Assembly (NCBI GenBank): GCA_949282305.1
Contig: CASDPB010000006.1
Location: 1 to 51,484 of the forward strand
From: an uncultured Lentisphaeria bacterium
GTDB lineage: Bacteria > Verrucomicrobiota > Lentisphaeria > Victivallales > UBA1829
Direction of reading: 5' to 3'
Length of the DNA: 51,484 bases
Shown: piece after piece, positions 18,122-26,234 of the stretch
Numbering within the stretch: the first letter of the stretch is position 1
Layout: each line of letters starts with the position of its first letter
Translations under genes and position numbers: made by a program
Notes under the pieces: generated by a model
What the model was told of the DNA's origin: nothing
The model's input: only the letters and a program-made list of their open reading frames with translations
Databases searched by the model: none

Positions 18122-18865
18122 TTACGGCGCAAAATATACGCCGCTGTTGATGTTTATCGTCTCTCCGGTCATCGCTCCATAGCGGAGGGAGTTGACCGCC
18201 GCTTCCGCAACCTCTTCCGCGGTGGCCGCGCGATGGAGCGGGAAGCGTTGCAGTTTCCGCTCGATCTCCTCGTCGGAGAGACGATTGTGAATGTTTTCCG
18301 TCTCCACCATTCCCGGGGCCAGCGTGTTGACGGTGATGCCGAACTCTCCCAGCTCCAGCGCAAGACACCGGGTCAACGCATGTATTCCCGCCTTCGAAAC
18401 CGCATACGGCAGCAGCCGCTCCTCCATCCCGATGTGCGCCTGTACGCTCGAAATATTCAGAATCCGCCCCCAGCGGCGGCGCTTCATCCCCTCTTTGACC
18501 GCCTGCGCACAGAGATAGGCGCCGGTCAGATTGACGTTCAGCAGGTGGTTGAACCAGGCGCCGTCGCTCATGCCCGCCGGACGTTTGTAGGGGTCCTGCC
18601 GGGCGTTGTTGACCAGAATGTCGATCTCCATTCCGCCGATCGCCCGATGCACTTCCGACTCATCGGTGATGTCGAAGATCAGCGTGTCGGCGAAGAATCC
18701 CTTCTGCCGTAGATCGCTGCATACCTTCGCCGCCTTTTCCGGCGAGTGGGCGCAGTTGATCAGAACCCGGCAGCCCTGTCCGGCCAGCGCTTCGGCGATG
18801 GCGCGTCCGAGCCCCTGCGCCGAGCCGGTGACGAGAGCCATTCTTTCTGCAAGTTTGTCAGCCAT
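18122..18865 (-). CDS. SDR-family NAD(P)-dependent oxidoreductase
   Basis: 247 residues with the full classical SDR set: cofactor motif TGSAQGLG (13-20), NNA (86-88), catalytic Ser near 140 (NISS) and Tyr154-x3-Lys158 (YAVSK), then the PG motif in LAPGMVETEN. It probably oxidises a sugar or sugar acid, or reduces a uronate, feeding the dehydratase encoded two genes upstream. The start MADKLAERM at 18865 has AGGGAG about seven bases upstream and overlaps the aldolase stop by 8 bases, indicating translational coupling. An in-frame ATG 39 bases earlier lies inside the aldolase gene without a ribosome site. Confidence 0.88.
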   Translation of the reverse strand: MADKLAERMALVTGSAQGLGRAIAEALAGQGCRVLINCAHSPEKAAKVCSDLRQKGFFADTLIFDITDESEVHRAIGGMEIDILVNNARQDPYKRPAGMSDGAWFNHLLNVNLTGAYLCAQAVKEGMKRRRWGRILNISSVQAHIGMEERLLPYAVSKAGIHALTRCLALELGEFGITVNTLAPGMVETENIHNRLSDEEIERKLQRFPLHRAATAEEVAEAAVNSLRYGAMTGETININSGVYFAP

Positions 18866-19502
18866 GTACAATCTCCCTGAGATGAAGTTCAATCTGCCGG
18901 GCAAGGGCGGTCCGGTCCCGCCGTTCCACCGGATCCGGCGGAAAAACCGATGCCCCCGCCCCGACCGCGACCGCCCCGGTCGCCAGCATGGAACGGAGTG
19001 TCTCCGGCGTCACTCCGCCGGTCACGATAAACGGGATATGCGACAGCGGCGCAATCATCGTTTTTACATAAGGCTCCTGCCCCGGAAGAATCGGGAACAG
19101 TTTGACCAGATCCGCACCCGCTTCCCACGCATGCAGAATTTCGTTCGGGGTGAGCGCGCCCGGAATCACGGCCGCCCCCCGGCGGTGCGCCGTCTCGATC
19201 ACGGCCGGAGAACAGGCCGGAGAAACGAGGAATTCCGCGCCCGCGTCCGTCGCCGCCTCCGCCATCGGGACATTGAGCACCGTTCCGGCGCCAATGCGGA
19301 GGTGCGGAAATGCCCGCCGGAGCTCCCGGATCGCGTCTCCCGTATGGCGGAGCGTTTCGGAATCGGAGGGATCGAAGGTGACTTCGAGAAATTTTCCGCC
19401 CTGCGAGGCGAACACTTCCGCGCAGAAGAGAAGCCGGTTCGCCGGAATGTGGCGCAAAATCGCGAGAAAACGCGCCTGCCTGAGCTCTTCAGAAAGTTTC
19501 AT
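18858..19502 (-). CDS. KDPG/KDPGal-type aldolase
   Basis: 214 residues, class I aldolase of the Eda/DgoA family. AILRHIPAN supplies the conserved Arg near 17, LEVTF holds the conserved Glu at 40, GAGTVLN (71-77) is the family glycine turn, and DLVKLFP contains the Schiff-base Lys134. The reaction would be cleavage of 2-keto-3-deoxy-6-phosphogluconate or -galactonate to pyruvate and glyceraldehyde 3-phosphate. No 2-keto-3-deoxy kinase is visible in the operon, so either a kinase lies elsewhere or an unphosphorylated substrate is used. Its ATG lies inside the end of the dehydratase gene (14-base overlap) and its stop overlaps the SDR start. Cytoplasmic. Confidence 0.88.
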   Translation of the reverse strand: MKLSEELRQARFLAILRHIPANRLLFCAEVFASQGGKFLEVTFDPSDSETLRHTGDAIRELRRAFPHLRIGAGTVLNVPMAEAATDAGAEFLVSPACSPAVIETAHRRGAAVIPGALTPNEILHAWEAGADLVKLFPILPGQEPYVKTMIAPLSHIPFIVTGGVTPETLRSMLATGAVAVGAGASVFPPDPVERRDRTALARQIELHLREIVHG

Positions 19503-20676
19503 GTTCCAACCCCTTGAAGTAATAGACCGTGTCGTCTTGCGGACGGATGTCGGTGACGTTCCCGGTGTAGTGGCGCAGGTTGCGCGGTTTGTAAGGATAC
19601 TCCGCGAGGACGGATTCCTCCACTTCGATTCCCAGGCCCGGCCGGTCGGGAATGCGAATACAACCACGGTCGAATTCGACGCATTCGTCGGTGATGCGTT
19701 TCCGGAAACTTCCGTCGGTGAGCATGATTTCGTGGATGAGAAAATTCGGCGTGCAGGCGGCGAGCTGCAGAATCGCCGCATTGGAGACCGGTCCGCTCGG
19801 ATTGTGGAACGAGACCGGAATGTGTTTCGCCTCGGCCATTGCCGCAATTTTCTTCGATTCAAAGAGCCCGCCGGTGTGGAAGATGTCCGGCTGGGCGATG
19901 TCGACCGCATTTCGTGAGAAAAGCTCCTCAAAGCCGAACTTGGTGTAGACCCGTTCTCCGGCGGAAATCGGAATCGGCGACCGGGAACGAATCTCCGCCA
20001 GCACGGCAAGGTTGTCCGGCGGACACGGCTCCTCCATCAGCATGATGTTGTACCGTTGGAGTTCGCGGGCGATTCGCAGGGCAGTGTAAGCGTTGAAGCG
20101 ACCGTGGCATTCGATCATAAGATCGACCTCCGGACCGACCGCCTCCCGGACCGCGCCGACGATTGCGGAGGCGTGACCGAGTTCCCGGTTGCCGATCGTC
20201 ATATGGGCTTTGCCGAAAGGATCCCACTTCAATGCTGTGACGCCGAGCACGATGGTTTTCCGCGCCGCCGCCGCAAACTCTTCCGGACTCCGGGCTCCGA
20301 TGAACCAGGCGTTTGCGTACATCCGCACGGAATCGCGCATTTTGCCGCCCATCAGGGCGTAGACAGGGACGTTGAAGTATTTTCCGATGATGTCCCACAT
20401 CGCCATCTCGATGCCGCTGATTGCGGACATGAGCACCGGGCCCCCCTTCCAGTAGATGTCGCGGTAGACCTCGAAGCACATCCGTTCGATCTCCCGCGGA
20501 TCGCGGCCGATGATCAGCCGTTTCAGGTCTTCGACACAGCCGGTGAGGGCTCCCTCCTGCGTTCCCAGCGAGGCTTCCCCCCAGCCATACAGCCCTTCGT
20601 CGGTTTCCACTTTCACAAAGGTCCAGTTGGTTCGGAAGGCGTCCATGACAAAGGTTTTGACTGCAGTGATCTTCAT
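19489..20676 (-). CDS. Galactonate-dehydratase-like enolase-superfamily enzyme
   Basis: 395 residues of the mandelate racemase group. Expected residues fall in order: metal ligands Glu189 (IECHGRF), Glu215 (LMEEP) and Glu241 (SAGERVY), with general acid/base His191 and His291 (FHNPSGPVS). From recall of E. coli galactonate dehydratase (D183, H185, E209, E235, H285), all five sit at a constant +6 offset, with Glu replacing Asp in the first ligand. That supports dehydration of an aldonic acid to a 2-keto-3-deoxy acid, the substrate of the next gene's aldolase. GGAGAG lies five bases before the ATG. It is the first gene of the eight-gene operon, divergent from the AraC-type regulator. The exact acid sugar is uncertain. 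Confidence 0.85.
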   Translation of the reverse strand: MKITAVKTFVMDAFRTNWTFVKVETDEGLYGWGEASLGTQEGALTGCVEDLKRLIIGRDPREIERMCFEVYRDIYWKGGPVLMSAISGIEMAMWDIIGKYFNVPVYALMGGKMRDSVRMYANAWFIGARSPEEFAAAARKTIVLGVTALKWDPFGKAHMTIGNRELGHASAIVGAVREAVGPEVDLMIECHGRFNAYTALRIARELQRYNIMLMEEPCPPDNLAVLAEIRSRSPIPISAGERVYTKFGFEELFSRNAVDIAQPDIFHTGGLFESKKIAAMAEAKHIPVSFHNPSGPVSNAAILQLAACTPNFLIHEIMLTDGSFRKRITDECVEFDRGCIRIPDRPGLGIEVEESVLAEYPYKPRNLRHYTGNVTDIRPQDDTVYYFKGLEHETF

Positions 20677-20699
20677 GATTCTCTCCGTTTTTACCTTTA

Positions 20700-20734
20700 A
20701 TTATACTTGAATCCGGAGAAAATGTATATATATT
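20700..20734. promoter_or_regulatory. Overlapping divergent promoters, dehydratase operon / AraC-type gene
   Basis: Plus strand: TTGAAT (20707-20712), 16 bp, TATATT (20729-20734), firing toward the AraC-type gene. Minus strand: TATAAT at 20705-20700 with a weaker TATACA 17 bp upstream (20728-20723), firing toward the operon. The boxes interlock, so RNA polymerase can serve only one side at a time, a common arrangement for activator-controlled divergent units. Confidence 0.5.
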
Positions 20735-20757
20735 TCATGCTAAAAGAGAGGAATATT

Positions 20758-21609
20758 ATGCTGAAAACCGACTTTATGGAAAAGTTGCGGCTGTTTTCCG
20801 AGGAACTGAAGACTCTGGGGAAATTTATCGAAAGCGGTTTCGTCTGGCATTTTTCCGACAACGACCTACTGATGAACGTGTTGCGGGAACAGAGCGAGCA
20901 CGCGAATCCCTACTGTCGGATAATCAAGGGCAATCCCTATCGGAAGCTGAACCGCTGCATTCACTTTCATCACGATGAATCGTTTCGGAAACTCCGGCTG
21001 TCGCCGGGATTCCGGATTGCGGAGTGTCATGCGGGCGTGAAGACTCTTGCTGTGGGCATGACGGTTTCCGGGGTTCTGAAGGGGGTGCTGTTCGTCGGCC
21101 CGTTCGCCGGGGAGACGAAACGGCTGATACCGCTGGACCTCCCGTCCGTTTCGGACCGGCAACTGAGTCTGCTGGGGGACTACCTCAAGCAACGGATGGA
21201 TCATCTCTTCGATTCGGAGTGGCTGCCCGGGCAGGAAAAACCGCTTTTGCCCCAGCTCCCCTCTTCGGATCGACGGATTCTCGCTGCAGCCAATTACATG
21301 CGGGACCACTGCTATGATTGGATTACGGCAAAGCAGGCTGCGGAGGTCAGCGGATTGAGTGTCTCCCGTTTTCTGCATCTGTTCCGGATGGAGACGGGAT
21401 ATTCGTTCAGCGATTGGCTGCAGCGGCTGCGAGTGGCCCGGGCCTGCCGTCTACTGGAAGAGTCTCCCTACAAGCTGGCGGAAATCGCCGAGACCGCTGG
21501 GATTCGCGATCAAAGTCGTATGACGGTTCTGTTCCGGCGTTATCTCAACACCACTCCCGGGGAGTACCGGACCTCTTTCCGCCGGGGAACAGGCGGGGTT
21601 GCTGTCTGA
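20758..21609 (+). CDS. AraC-family activator with PocR-like sensor domain
   Basis: 283 residues. The N-terminal part (about 15-150) has CIHFHH and a 'GVLFVGPFAG' strand, resembling the PocR ligand-binding domain (Cys/His-containing, PAS-like). The C-terminal part has two AraC helix-turn-helices: ITAKQAAEVSGLSVSRFLHL, and YKLAEIAETAGIRDQSRMTV ending in FRRYLNTTPGEYR. It most likely activates the divergent GH/galactonate operon in response to a sugar-derived ligand. ATG 20758 was chosen because GAGAGGAAT lies just upstream and because the predicted transcript starts near 20741; upstream in-frame ATGs lie within the promoter. Confidence 0.85.
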   Translation: MLKTDFMEKLRLFSEELKTLGKFIESGFVWHFSDNDLLMNVLREQSEHANPYCRIIKGNPYRKLNRCIHFHHDESFRKLRLSPGFRIAECHAGVKTLAVGMTVSGVLKGVLFVGPFAGETKRLIPLDLPSVSDRQLSLLGDYLKQRMDHLFDSEWLPGQEKPLLPQLPSSDRRILAAANYMRDHCYDWITAKQAAEVSGLSVSRFLHLFRMETGYSFSDWLQRLRVARACRLLEESPYKLAEIAETAGIRDQSRMTVLFRRYLNTTPGEYRTSFRRGTGGVAV

Positions 21610-22005
21610 ACGCCTTGAATGCGGGCTTTTGCTCTAGGGTGTTGGTTAGTAGGCCGAAATGGGTTTCCGAATAATTTTTGTTGGCGTGGTTGCTGATGAA
21701 TGTACCAGAAAATCCGTTTGGTCCCCGTAGCGAAAATGTAGATGAAGGTGCGGGGTTGCTTACGCTGTGTAAGCAACATACTGGGCTTGAAGTTTTTCGC
21801 TCACATCATAGTATTATCATTTTTAGAAAATTATTCGTTATTTTAGGGATATGTTCTTAATTTGTCCAGAGCATTAGGAACTGATACAATACACCGGATT
21901 GGCGAATTTACAATTTCAGAACCAGCGACTTCTCCATAAAAAGTTTTTCCGCAATGGAATGACCCCCATCCTTGCCAACTTTACCGCAGTTTTACCGGAA
22001 AGCCC
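21610..22005. other. Gene-free stretch between two operons
   Basis: No coding frame is convincing. It contains the hairpin at 21755-21777 and AT-rich sequence near 21800-21880 ahead of the LacI-type promoter. Confidence 0.5.
21755..21777. repeat. Perfect hairpin in the intergenic region
   Basis: GTTGCTTAC (21755-21763) and GTAAGCAAC (21769-21777) form a 9-bp stem with a 5-base loop. No T-run follows on either strand, so a protein-binding dyad or RNA end structure is as likely as a terminator. Confidence 0.45.
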
Positions 22006-22034
22006 TTGAAAAAAGAAAGACTTGTATTTATAAT
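22006..22034 (+). promoter_or_regulatory. Strong predicted promoter of the LacI-led operon
   Basis: TTGAAA (22006-22011), 17-bp spacer, perfect TATAAT (22029-22034). Transcription would start near 22041, so translation must begin at ATG 22075, not at a start around 22006. Confidence 0.65.
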
Positions 22035-22074
22035 ACCTCAACCATCAGGAAAAACCTACTGCGGAAATGAAAAC

Positions 22075-23085
22075 ATGGTAACAATCAAAGATGTTGCTGC
22101 ACGTGCCGGAGTGCCGGAAAAGACGGCAATGCGAGCGCTTTCCGGAATGACAATGGGAAAGCGGCGTGACGCAAGGGAGCGTCTGGAACGGGTCATGAAA
22201 GCCGCGGCGGAACTCGGCTATCAACCCTCGGAGATCGCAAAAGCCCTGCGGAAAGGCAGAACCAGAACCATCGGGCTTCTCGTCGGCAGCATCACGAACC
22301 GTTACTTCGCTTCGCTTGCCGAAACGGTCATGGACGAAGCGGAGCAGCATGGATACCGCATGATTCTCGAACTGACCCGCTGGAACGTGGAAAAAAGCAT
22401 TTTCTGCCTGGAGCATCTTCAACGCTCCAGAGTCGACGGAATCTTTTACGCTTCAGGGCACTTCCCGGAAGAACGCCCCTGCCTGGAAAAGCTCCGCAAT
22501 GCGGGACTTCCGATAATCATGCTCTACCGCAACGCTTACGGAATCGCTTCCGTCGGCAGGGATCATTCCGTCTCGCTCCCTCTCGCGGTTCAAAGTCTCG
22601 CCGGAAAAGGCGCCGGAAATGCAACGCTTTCCGTATGGGACAGTCGGACGCCGCAGGATGAAGTCCTCATGGAGCTGTTTCTGAACGCCTGCCGCAAATA
22701 CGGCATTGCCCCCGCTCTGCACCATCCGCATTCGCTGGACGACATGGATGCACTGGCGGACACCGCTCCCCCGGCATTGATCTGTGACGCGCCCTACTGT
22801 CTGAAACATTTCTGTTCCGCCATCCGCGGCAGACAGAACTATCATCCGCATATCATCGGCATTTATGACGAGTGGAACTGGCTGGAACGCCCGGATTCCC
22901 TCTGCGGCGCAATCCTGCTCCAATCCGAAAAACAGATACGGCTTGCGGTTCATGAGCTGATCGGGCAGATCGAACATCATACCGAACCGGATGCCCTTTC
23001 CATTCAGTCCCGCTTCTATTGCAGGGAAAATTTCAACGATATTCCGGCGAAAGACCTCTCCTCCCGGCATCTGTTCCCGTTCTAA
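22075..23085 (+). CDS. LacI-family transcriptional regulator
   Basis: 336 residues. Residues 1-50 form the LacI headpiece: MVTIKDVAARAGVPEKTAMR, then a hinge helix near LGYQPSEIAKALRKGRTRTI. The rest has the periplasmic-binding-protein fold typical of sugar sensing (TIGLLVGSITNRYFASLAET, then VDGIFYASG and VGRDHS). The DNA-recognition turn reads VPEKTAMRALSG rather than the common 'VSxxTVSRVLN', so its operator may be unusual. ATG 22075 fits the promoter at 22006-22034; the Shine-Dalgarno sequence is weak. It heads a same-strand run of U32-like, three 4Fe-4S and one exported protein genes, which it probably controls. Confidence 0.85.
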   Translation: MVTIKDVAARAGVPEKTAMRALSGMTMGKRRDARERLERVMKAAAELGYQPSEIAKALRKGRTRTIGLLVGSITNRYFASLAETVMDEAEQHGYRMILELTRWNVEKSIFCLEHLQRSRVDGIFYASGHFPEERPCLEKLRNAGLPIIMLYRNAYGIASVGRDHSVSLPLAVQSLAGKGAGNATLSVWDSRTPQDEVLMELFLNACRKYGIAPALHHPHSLDDMDALADTAPPALICDAPYCLKHFCSAIRGRQNYHPHIIGIYDEWNWLERPDSLCGAILLQSEKQIRLAVHELIGQIEHHTEPDALSIQSRFYCRENFNDIPAKDLSSRHLFPF

Positions 23086-23152
23086 TTTAGAAAATTTTGA
23101 GAAAAACAGCATTTCCTGCTTTTGCAGACAGTTGACTTTTTTATTTTTTCAT

Positions 23153-23176
23153 ATAACTTATATCGAAGACAGTTAT
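23153..23176. promoter_or_regulatory. Possible operator before the U32-like gene
   Basis: ATAACT (23153-23158) and AGTTAT (23171-23176) form an inverted repeat with a 12-base spacer in an AT-rich gap; a TTGACT box lies at 23132-23137 but no well-spaced -10 is clear. It could bind the LacI-type regulator encoded just upstream. Confidence 0.25.
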
Positions 23177-23200
23177 TATATAAAAAAGGATAAAAAAAAC

Positions 23201-24247
23201 ATGCGCTTCATGATCGGTTACCAGATGGCCGCAGACAACCGTTTTCTCAACGTCATGCTGCGGAACAAGGAAAAGATCGGCGAGGTCTATTTCGCGTGGC
23301 CGGACATTCCCTCCGGGCGCGGCACTATGAAAAGCGGCAAACCGGACAGCCTTTATGCGATACAGGAAAAACTTCTGTCAGACCTGAAGCTTCTCAGTGA
23401 TGCGGGAATTTCCCTGAATCTGCTGCTGAACGGGAACTGCTACGGACGTTACAGCCAGGCGCGCTGCTTTTTTGAGAAAATCGGGGATATTGTCGATTTT
23501 CTTGCATCGGATTTTCTTCTGACTTCGATTACCACTTCCTCGCCTTTGATTGCGAAATTTCTGAAACAGAATTTCCCGAAACTGGAAAGACGCGCATCCG
23601 TCAATATGGAAATCGGCACCATCGAAGGAATGGACTATCTCGCCGCTTTCTTCGATGGCTGTTATCTGCGCCGCGAACTGAACCGGAACATCGAAAAGAT
23701 ACAGGAAATACGCGCATGGTGCCTGCAAAACGGAAAAAAACTCTATGCGCTGGCAAACAGCGGCTGCCTGAACCATTGCTCCGCCCACAATTTCCACGAC
23801 AATCTGGTCGCGCACGAAAATGAAATACGGGAAATGGACAATGCGTATGAATTCTCCGGAATCTGCCGGAGCTGGCTGGAACAGCCGGAAAAACGCCGGG
23901 ATTTTCTGGCAGTAAGCAATTTCATTCGTCCGGAAGATGTCAACCTTTATGAAGGATATTTTGACGGACTGAAGCTCGCAACCCGTGTCAACCGCAATCC
24001 GACGGCAGTCGCGGAAGCGTATTTCACGGGCTGCTGTCACGGCAATCTGCCGGATCTTCTGGAACCGGCTCATACGGAGGTATTCTATCCTGAAATCTTG
24101 GAAAACTCCCTGCTTCCAGCGGATTTCGGTAAACATACGCTTCATTGCAGCCGCGACTGTCGCAATTGTTCCTACTGCCGCACTGCACTGGAAGGCGCAC
24201 TGGTAAATTTGAACGACTGGAATCATCAGCATGAAAAGAGGAGATGA
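23201..24247 (+). CDS. Peptidase-U32-like cysteine-rich protein
   Basis: 348 residues. The overall pattern resembles collagenase-like U32 proteins (the UbiU/UbiV/RlhA group): an N-terminal barrel, then ANSGCLNHCSAHNFHDN around 186-201, matching the family's 'N-GC---C---H' segment. Further cysteines sit at 222 and in a C-terminal cluster Cys316-x3-Cys320-x2-Cys323-x2-Cys326. Several U32 proteins bind a 4Fe-4S cluster and work in oxygen-independent hydroxylation or RNA modification rather than proteolysis, which fits its three iron-sulfur neighbours. ATG 23201 follows AAAAAAGGA. The next gene starts at 24249, a single base after its stop. Substrate unknown; no protease site is seen. Confidence 0.6.
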   Translation: MRFMIGYQMAADNRFLNVMLRNKEKIGEVYFAWPDIPSGRGTMKSGKPDSLYAIQEKLLSDLKLLSDAGISLNLLLNGNCYGRYSQARCFFEKIGDIVDFLASDFLLTSITTSSPLIAKFLKQNFPKLERRASVNMEIGTIEGMDYLAAFFDGCYLRRELNRNIEKIQEIRAWCLQNGKKLYALANSGCLNHCSAHNFHDNLVAHENEIREMDNAYEFSGICRSWLEQPEKRRDFLAVSNFIRPEDVNLYEGYFDGLKLATRVNRNPTAVAEAYFTGCCHGNLPDLLEPAHTEVFYPEILENSLLPADFGKHTLHCSRDCRNCSYCRTALEGALVNLNDWNHQHEKRR

Positions 24248-24248
24248 T

Positions 24249-25316
24249 ATGCTTACATCTGAAATGGTCAAAGAAGCGGCGCTTTCCGCCGGAGCCGATC
24301 TCGTCGGAATCGGTGACATGGCGCGCTTTGAAGGTGTACCTGCGGAAATGGACCCCCGTGCCATTTTCCCCGAAGCCAGGACGGTAATCGGAATGGCGTT
24401 CCGGATTCCGCGGGGTGTCCAGCAGGGAATCGAACAGGGCACCCAGTTCTATCAGTATCCCTCCATGGCTTACGGGGGAATCAATGAAATCTTTGCCCCG
24501 GCGGTCCTGTATCACGTCGGAAAAATGATCGAGGACCACGGATACGAGGCGGCGGTCTACCGCAATACAGGCGCACGCGGCGTGGTTTCCGACATGGACG
24601 GCAGTCCGGGGAACACGCTTTCGCCTGAGGAACAGATCAAAGTCAATGAACAGGCGAAGAACAAGGCGGCGCATCACCGCTCCGTCCAGTTCACGCGCCC
24701 GGCGAGAGAGGGCGGTGTGGCTCCGGATCTCCAGTTTCATTTCCGTCTGGCTGCGGTCGTGTGCGGACTGGGGGAGATGGGTTGGAGCAAGATGTTCCTC
24801 ACGCCGGAGTTCGGACCGCTTCAGCGCGTTGCGTTCATCTTCACGGACGCCCCGCTGGAACCGGACCCGATGTATTCGGGGCCGCCGATCTGCCGCCGGT
24901 GCATGGCATGTGTCCGGGAATGCCCGGGGCAATGCCTGAGCAGGACGGAGAGCATCACGGTTTATGTCGGAGGCAAGAAATGCGAATGGGGCAGACTCGA
25001 CGAATGGAAGTGTTATGCATTCTACACGCACGGTGGGCGCAAATTCAATCCGTTTGTCCCGCGGGAAGTCTGGGACGCCAATGAAAACGGGGACTTGAAT
25101 CTGCTGGAAGGGAAATGCACCGCCAACGAAGCGGAAATCATGAAAGTCTACGGCGCGCTGGAAAAATATTTTCCGTCATGGGTCGGCTACAATATGGCGA
25201 AATGCGGCGGATGCATCCGCGCCTGTGTCAGTATGCTGGAAAAGAAAGGCGGATGCATGGAACACCGCTTCCGGCGGCCGCTGCGCACCGGCAAGGCATG
25301 GGTCATGGACAGGTAG
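24249..25316 (+). CDS. QueG-like 4Fe-4S reductase, paralogue 1
   Basis: 355 residues. The N-terminal half resembles epoxyqueuosine reductase and reductive-dehalogenase-like enzymes (AGADLVGIGDM, ARTVIGMAFRIPRG, then VVCGLGEMGWSKMFLTPEFG). A ferredoxin motif Cys215-x2-Cys218-x2-Cys221-x3-Cys225-Pro follows (CRRCMACVRECPG). A second, shorter group Cys319-x2-Cys322-x3-Cys326 lacks the usual final CP of true QueG. QueG uses cobalamin and two clusters to reduce epoxyqueuosine; whether this protein binds cobalamin is unknown. Three diverged copies in a row make a housekeeping tRNA role unlikely. AAGAGGAG lies five bases before ATG 24249. It lies one base after the U32-like gene. Confidence 0.72.
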   Translation: MLTSEMVKEAALSAGADLVGIGDMARFEGVPAEMDPRAIFPEARTVIGMAFRIPRGVQQGIEQGTQFYQYPSMAYGGINEIFAPAVLYHVGKMIEDHGYEAAVYRNTGARGVVSDMDGSPGNTLSPEEQIKVNEQAKNKAAHHRSVQFTRPAREGGVAPDLQFHFRLAAVVCGLGEMGWSKMFLTPEFGPLQRVAFIFTDAPLEPDPMYSGPPICRRCMACVRECPGQCLSRTESITVYVGGKKCEWGRLDEWKCYAFYTHGGRKFNPFVPREVWDANENGDLNLLEGKCTANEAEIMKVYGALEKYFPSWVGYNMAKCGGCIRACVSMLEKKGGCMEHRFRRPLRTGKAWVMDR

Positions 25317-25325
25317 GAGGAAACA

Positions 25326-26234
25326 ATGCTGACAGCACAGATCATCAAAGAAAAAGCGCTGGAATACGGAGCCGATCTCGCCGGAATCGGTGACATCCGT
25401 CATTTCGAAGGCACGCATCCGCAGCGCGATCCCCGCAGTATCCTGCCCGACGCCACCTGTATCATCGGGTTCGGGTTCAGAGTACCGCGCGCCCTCTATC
25501 GCGTCATGGAATCAAAGGTGCAGTTCTTCAATTATACACAGCTCGGCGTCAAGCTGATCGACGAAGAACTTTCGGAGGTTTTTCTGCTGAAAATGGGCGC
25601 GCTGATCGAGAACGAGGGATACGACGCCTGTCTTCAGCGCAATGTATCCAACCTGAAAATCAAGGGAGACCATACCACCAATCCGGAGCTTGTGGACACC
25701 TATGAACTGAAACATGTGGAAGCCGTGGCGCCGGGAAAACCGCTCCCGGACATCATCTTGGACTTTGCGGAGGCGGCACGAATCTGCGGTCTCGCCTCCG
25801 TCAGCTGCAAGGGCAATGCCATCGCGCCGAAATTCGGGCCGTTCATCCGTTTTGTCTTCATCGTAACCAATGCTTCGCTTGAAACAGACCCGCCGTTTGC
25901 CGGCTCTTTCTGCGACCGGTGCGGGAAATGCGCGGAAAGCTGCCCCGGACACGCCATCGACATGAAAAACGGCCTGGATACCTGGCAGTGCGCCGTTTAT
26001 TACCGCGGGGCGCACCGCTCCAATCCATTTCTGGGAGAAGATTTCCTGAAAGATCATCCTGACCGGGAAAAGATACTGAACGGAGAATTCCGGTTCACAC
26101 GGGAAAGCGCACGCGCGATTTACCCGAAACTGGATTTTCTGCCGTCCCGCGCCACCGGCTATGCGCCGTGTCTCTGCGGCAAGAAATGTGATATCGCCTG
26201 TTACAACCATCTGAAGGAAAAAAATCTGCTATGA
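25326..26234 (+). CDS. QueG-like 4Fe-4S reductase, paralogue 2
   Basis: 302 residues, clearly related to paralogue 1 (GADLAGIGDIRHFEG, CIIGFGFRVPRAL, then the ICGLASVSCKGNAIAPKFGP segment). The ferredoxin motif is CDRCGKCAESCPG (C-x2-C-x2-C-x3-CP). The second cysteine group is CLCGKKCDIACYNHL near the C-terminus, different in spacing from paralogue 1. It lacks about 50 residues present in paralogue 1 between the two clusters. AGGAGG six bases before the ATG gives strong translation. It follows paralogue 1 by 9 bases and overlaps paralogue 3 by 4 bases, so the three are coupled and may form one complex. Reaction unknown. Confidence 0.72.
   Translation: MLTAQIIKEKALEYGADLAGIGDIRHFEGTHPQRDPRSILPDATCIIGFGFRVPRALYRVMESKVQFFNYTQLGVKLIDEELSEVFLLKMGALIENEGYDACLQRNVSNLKIKGDHTTNPELVDTYELKHVEAVAPGKPLPDIILDFAEAARICGLASVSCKGNAIAPKFGPFIRFVFIVTNASLETDPPFAGSFCDRCGKCAESCPGHAIDMKNGLDTWQCAVYYRGAHRSNPFLGEDFLKDHPDREKILNGEFRFTRESARAIYPKLDFLPSRATGYAPCLCGKKCDIACYNHLKEKNLL

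Noticed and set aside
21678-21860. A 60-codon frame between the AraC- and LacI-type operons
   Set aside because: No ribosome site, low-complexity hydrophobic end, and it runs through the hairpin at 21755-21777.
23132-23160. A TTGACT...TATAAC promoter before the U32-like gene
   Set aside because: The spacer would be only 14 bp, too short for a sigma70-type promoter.
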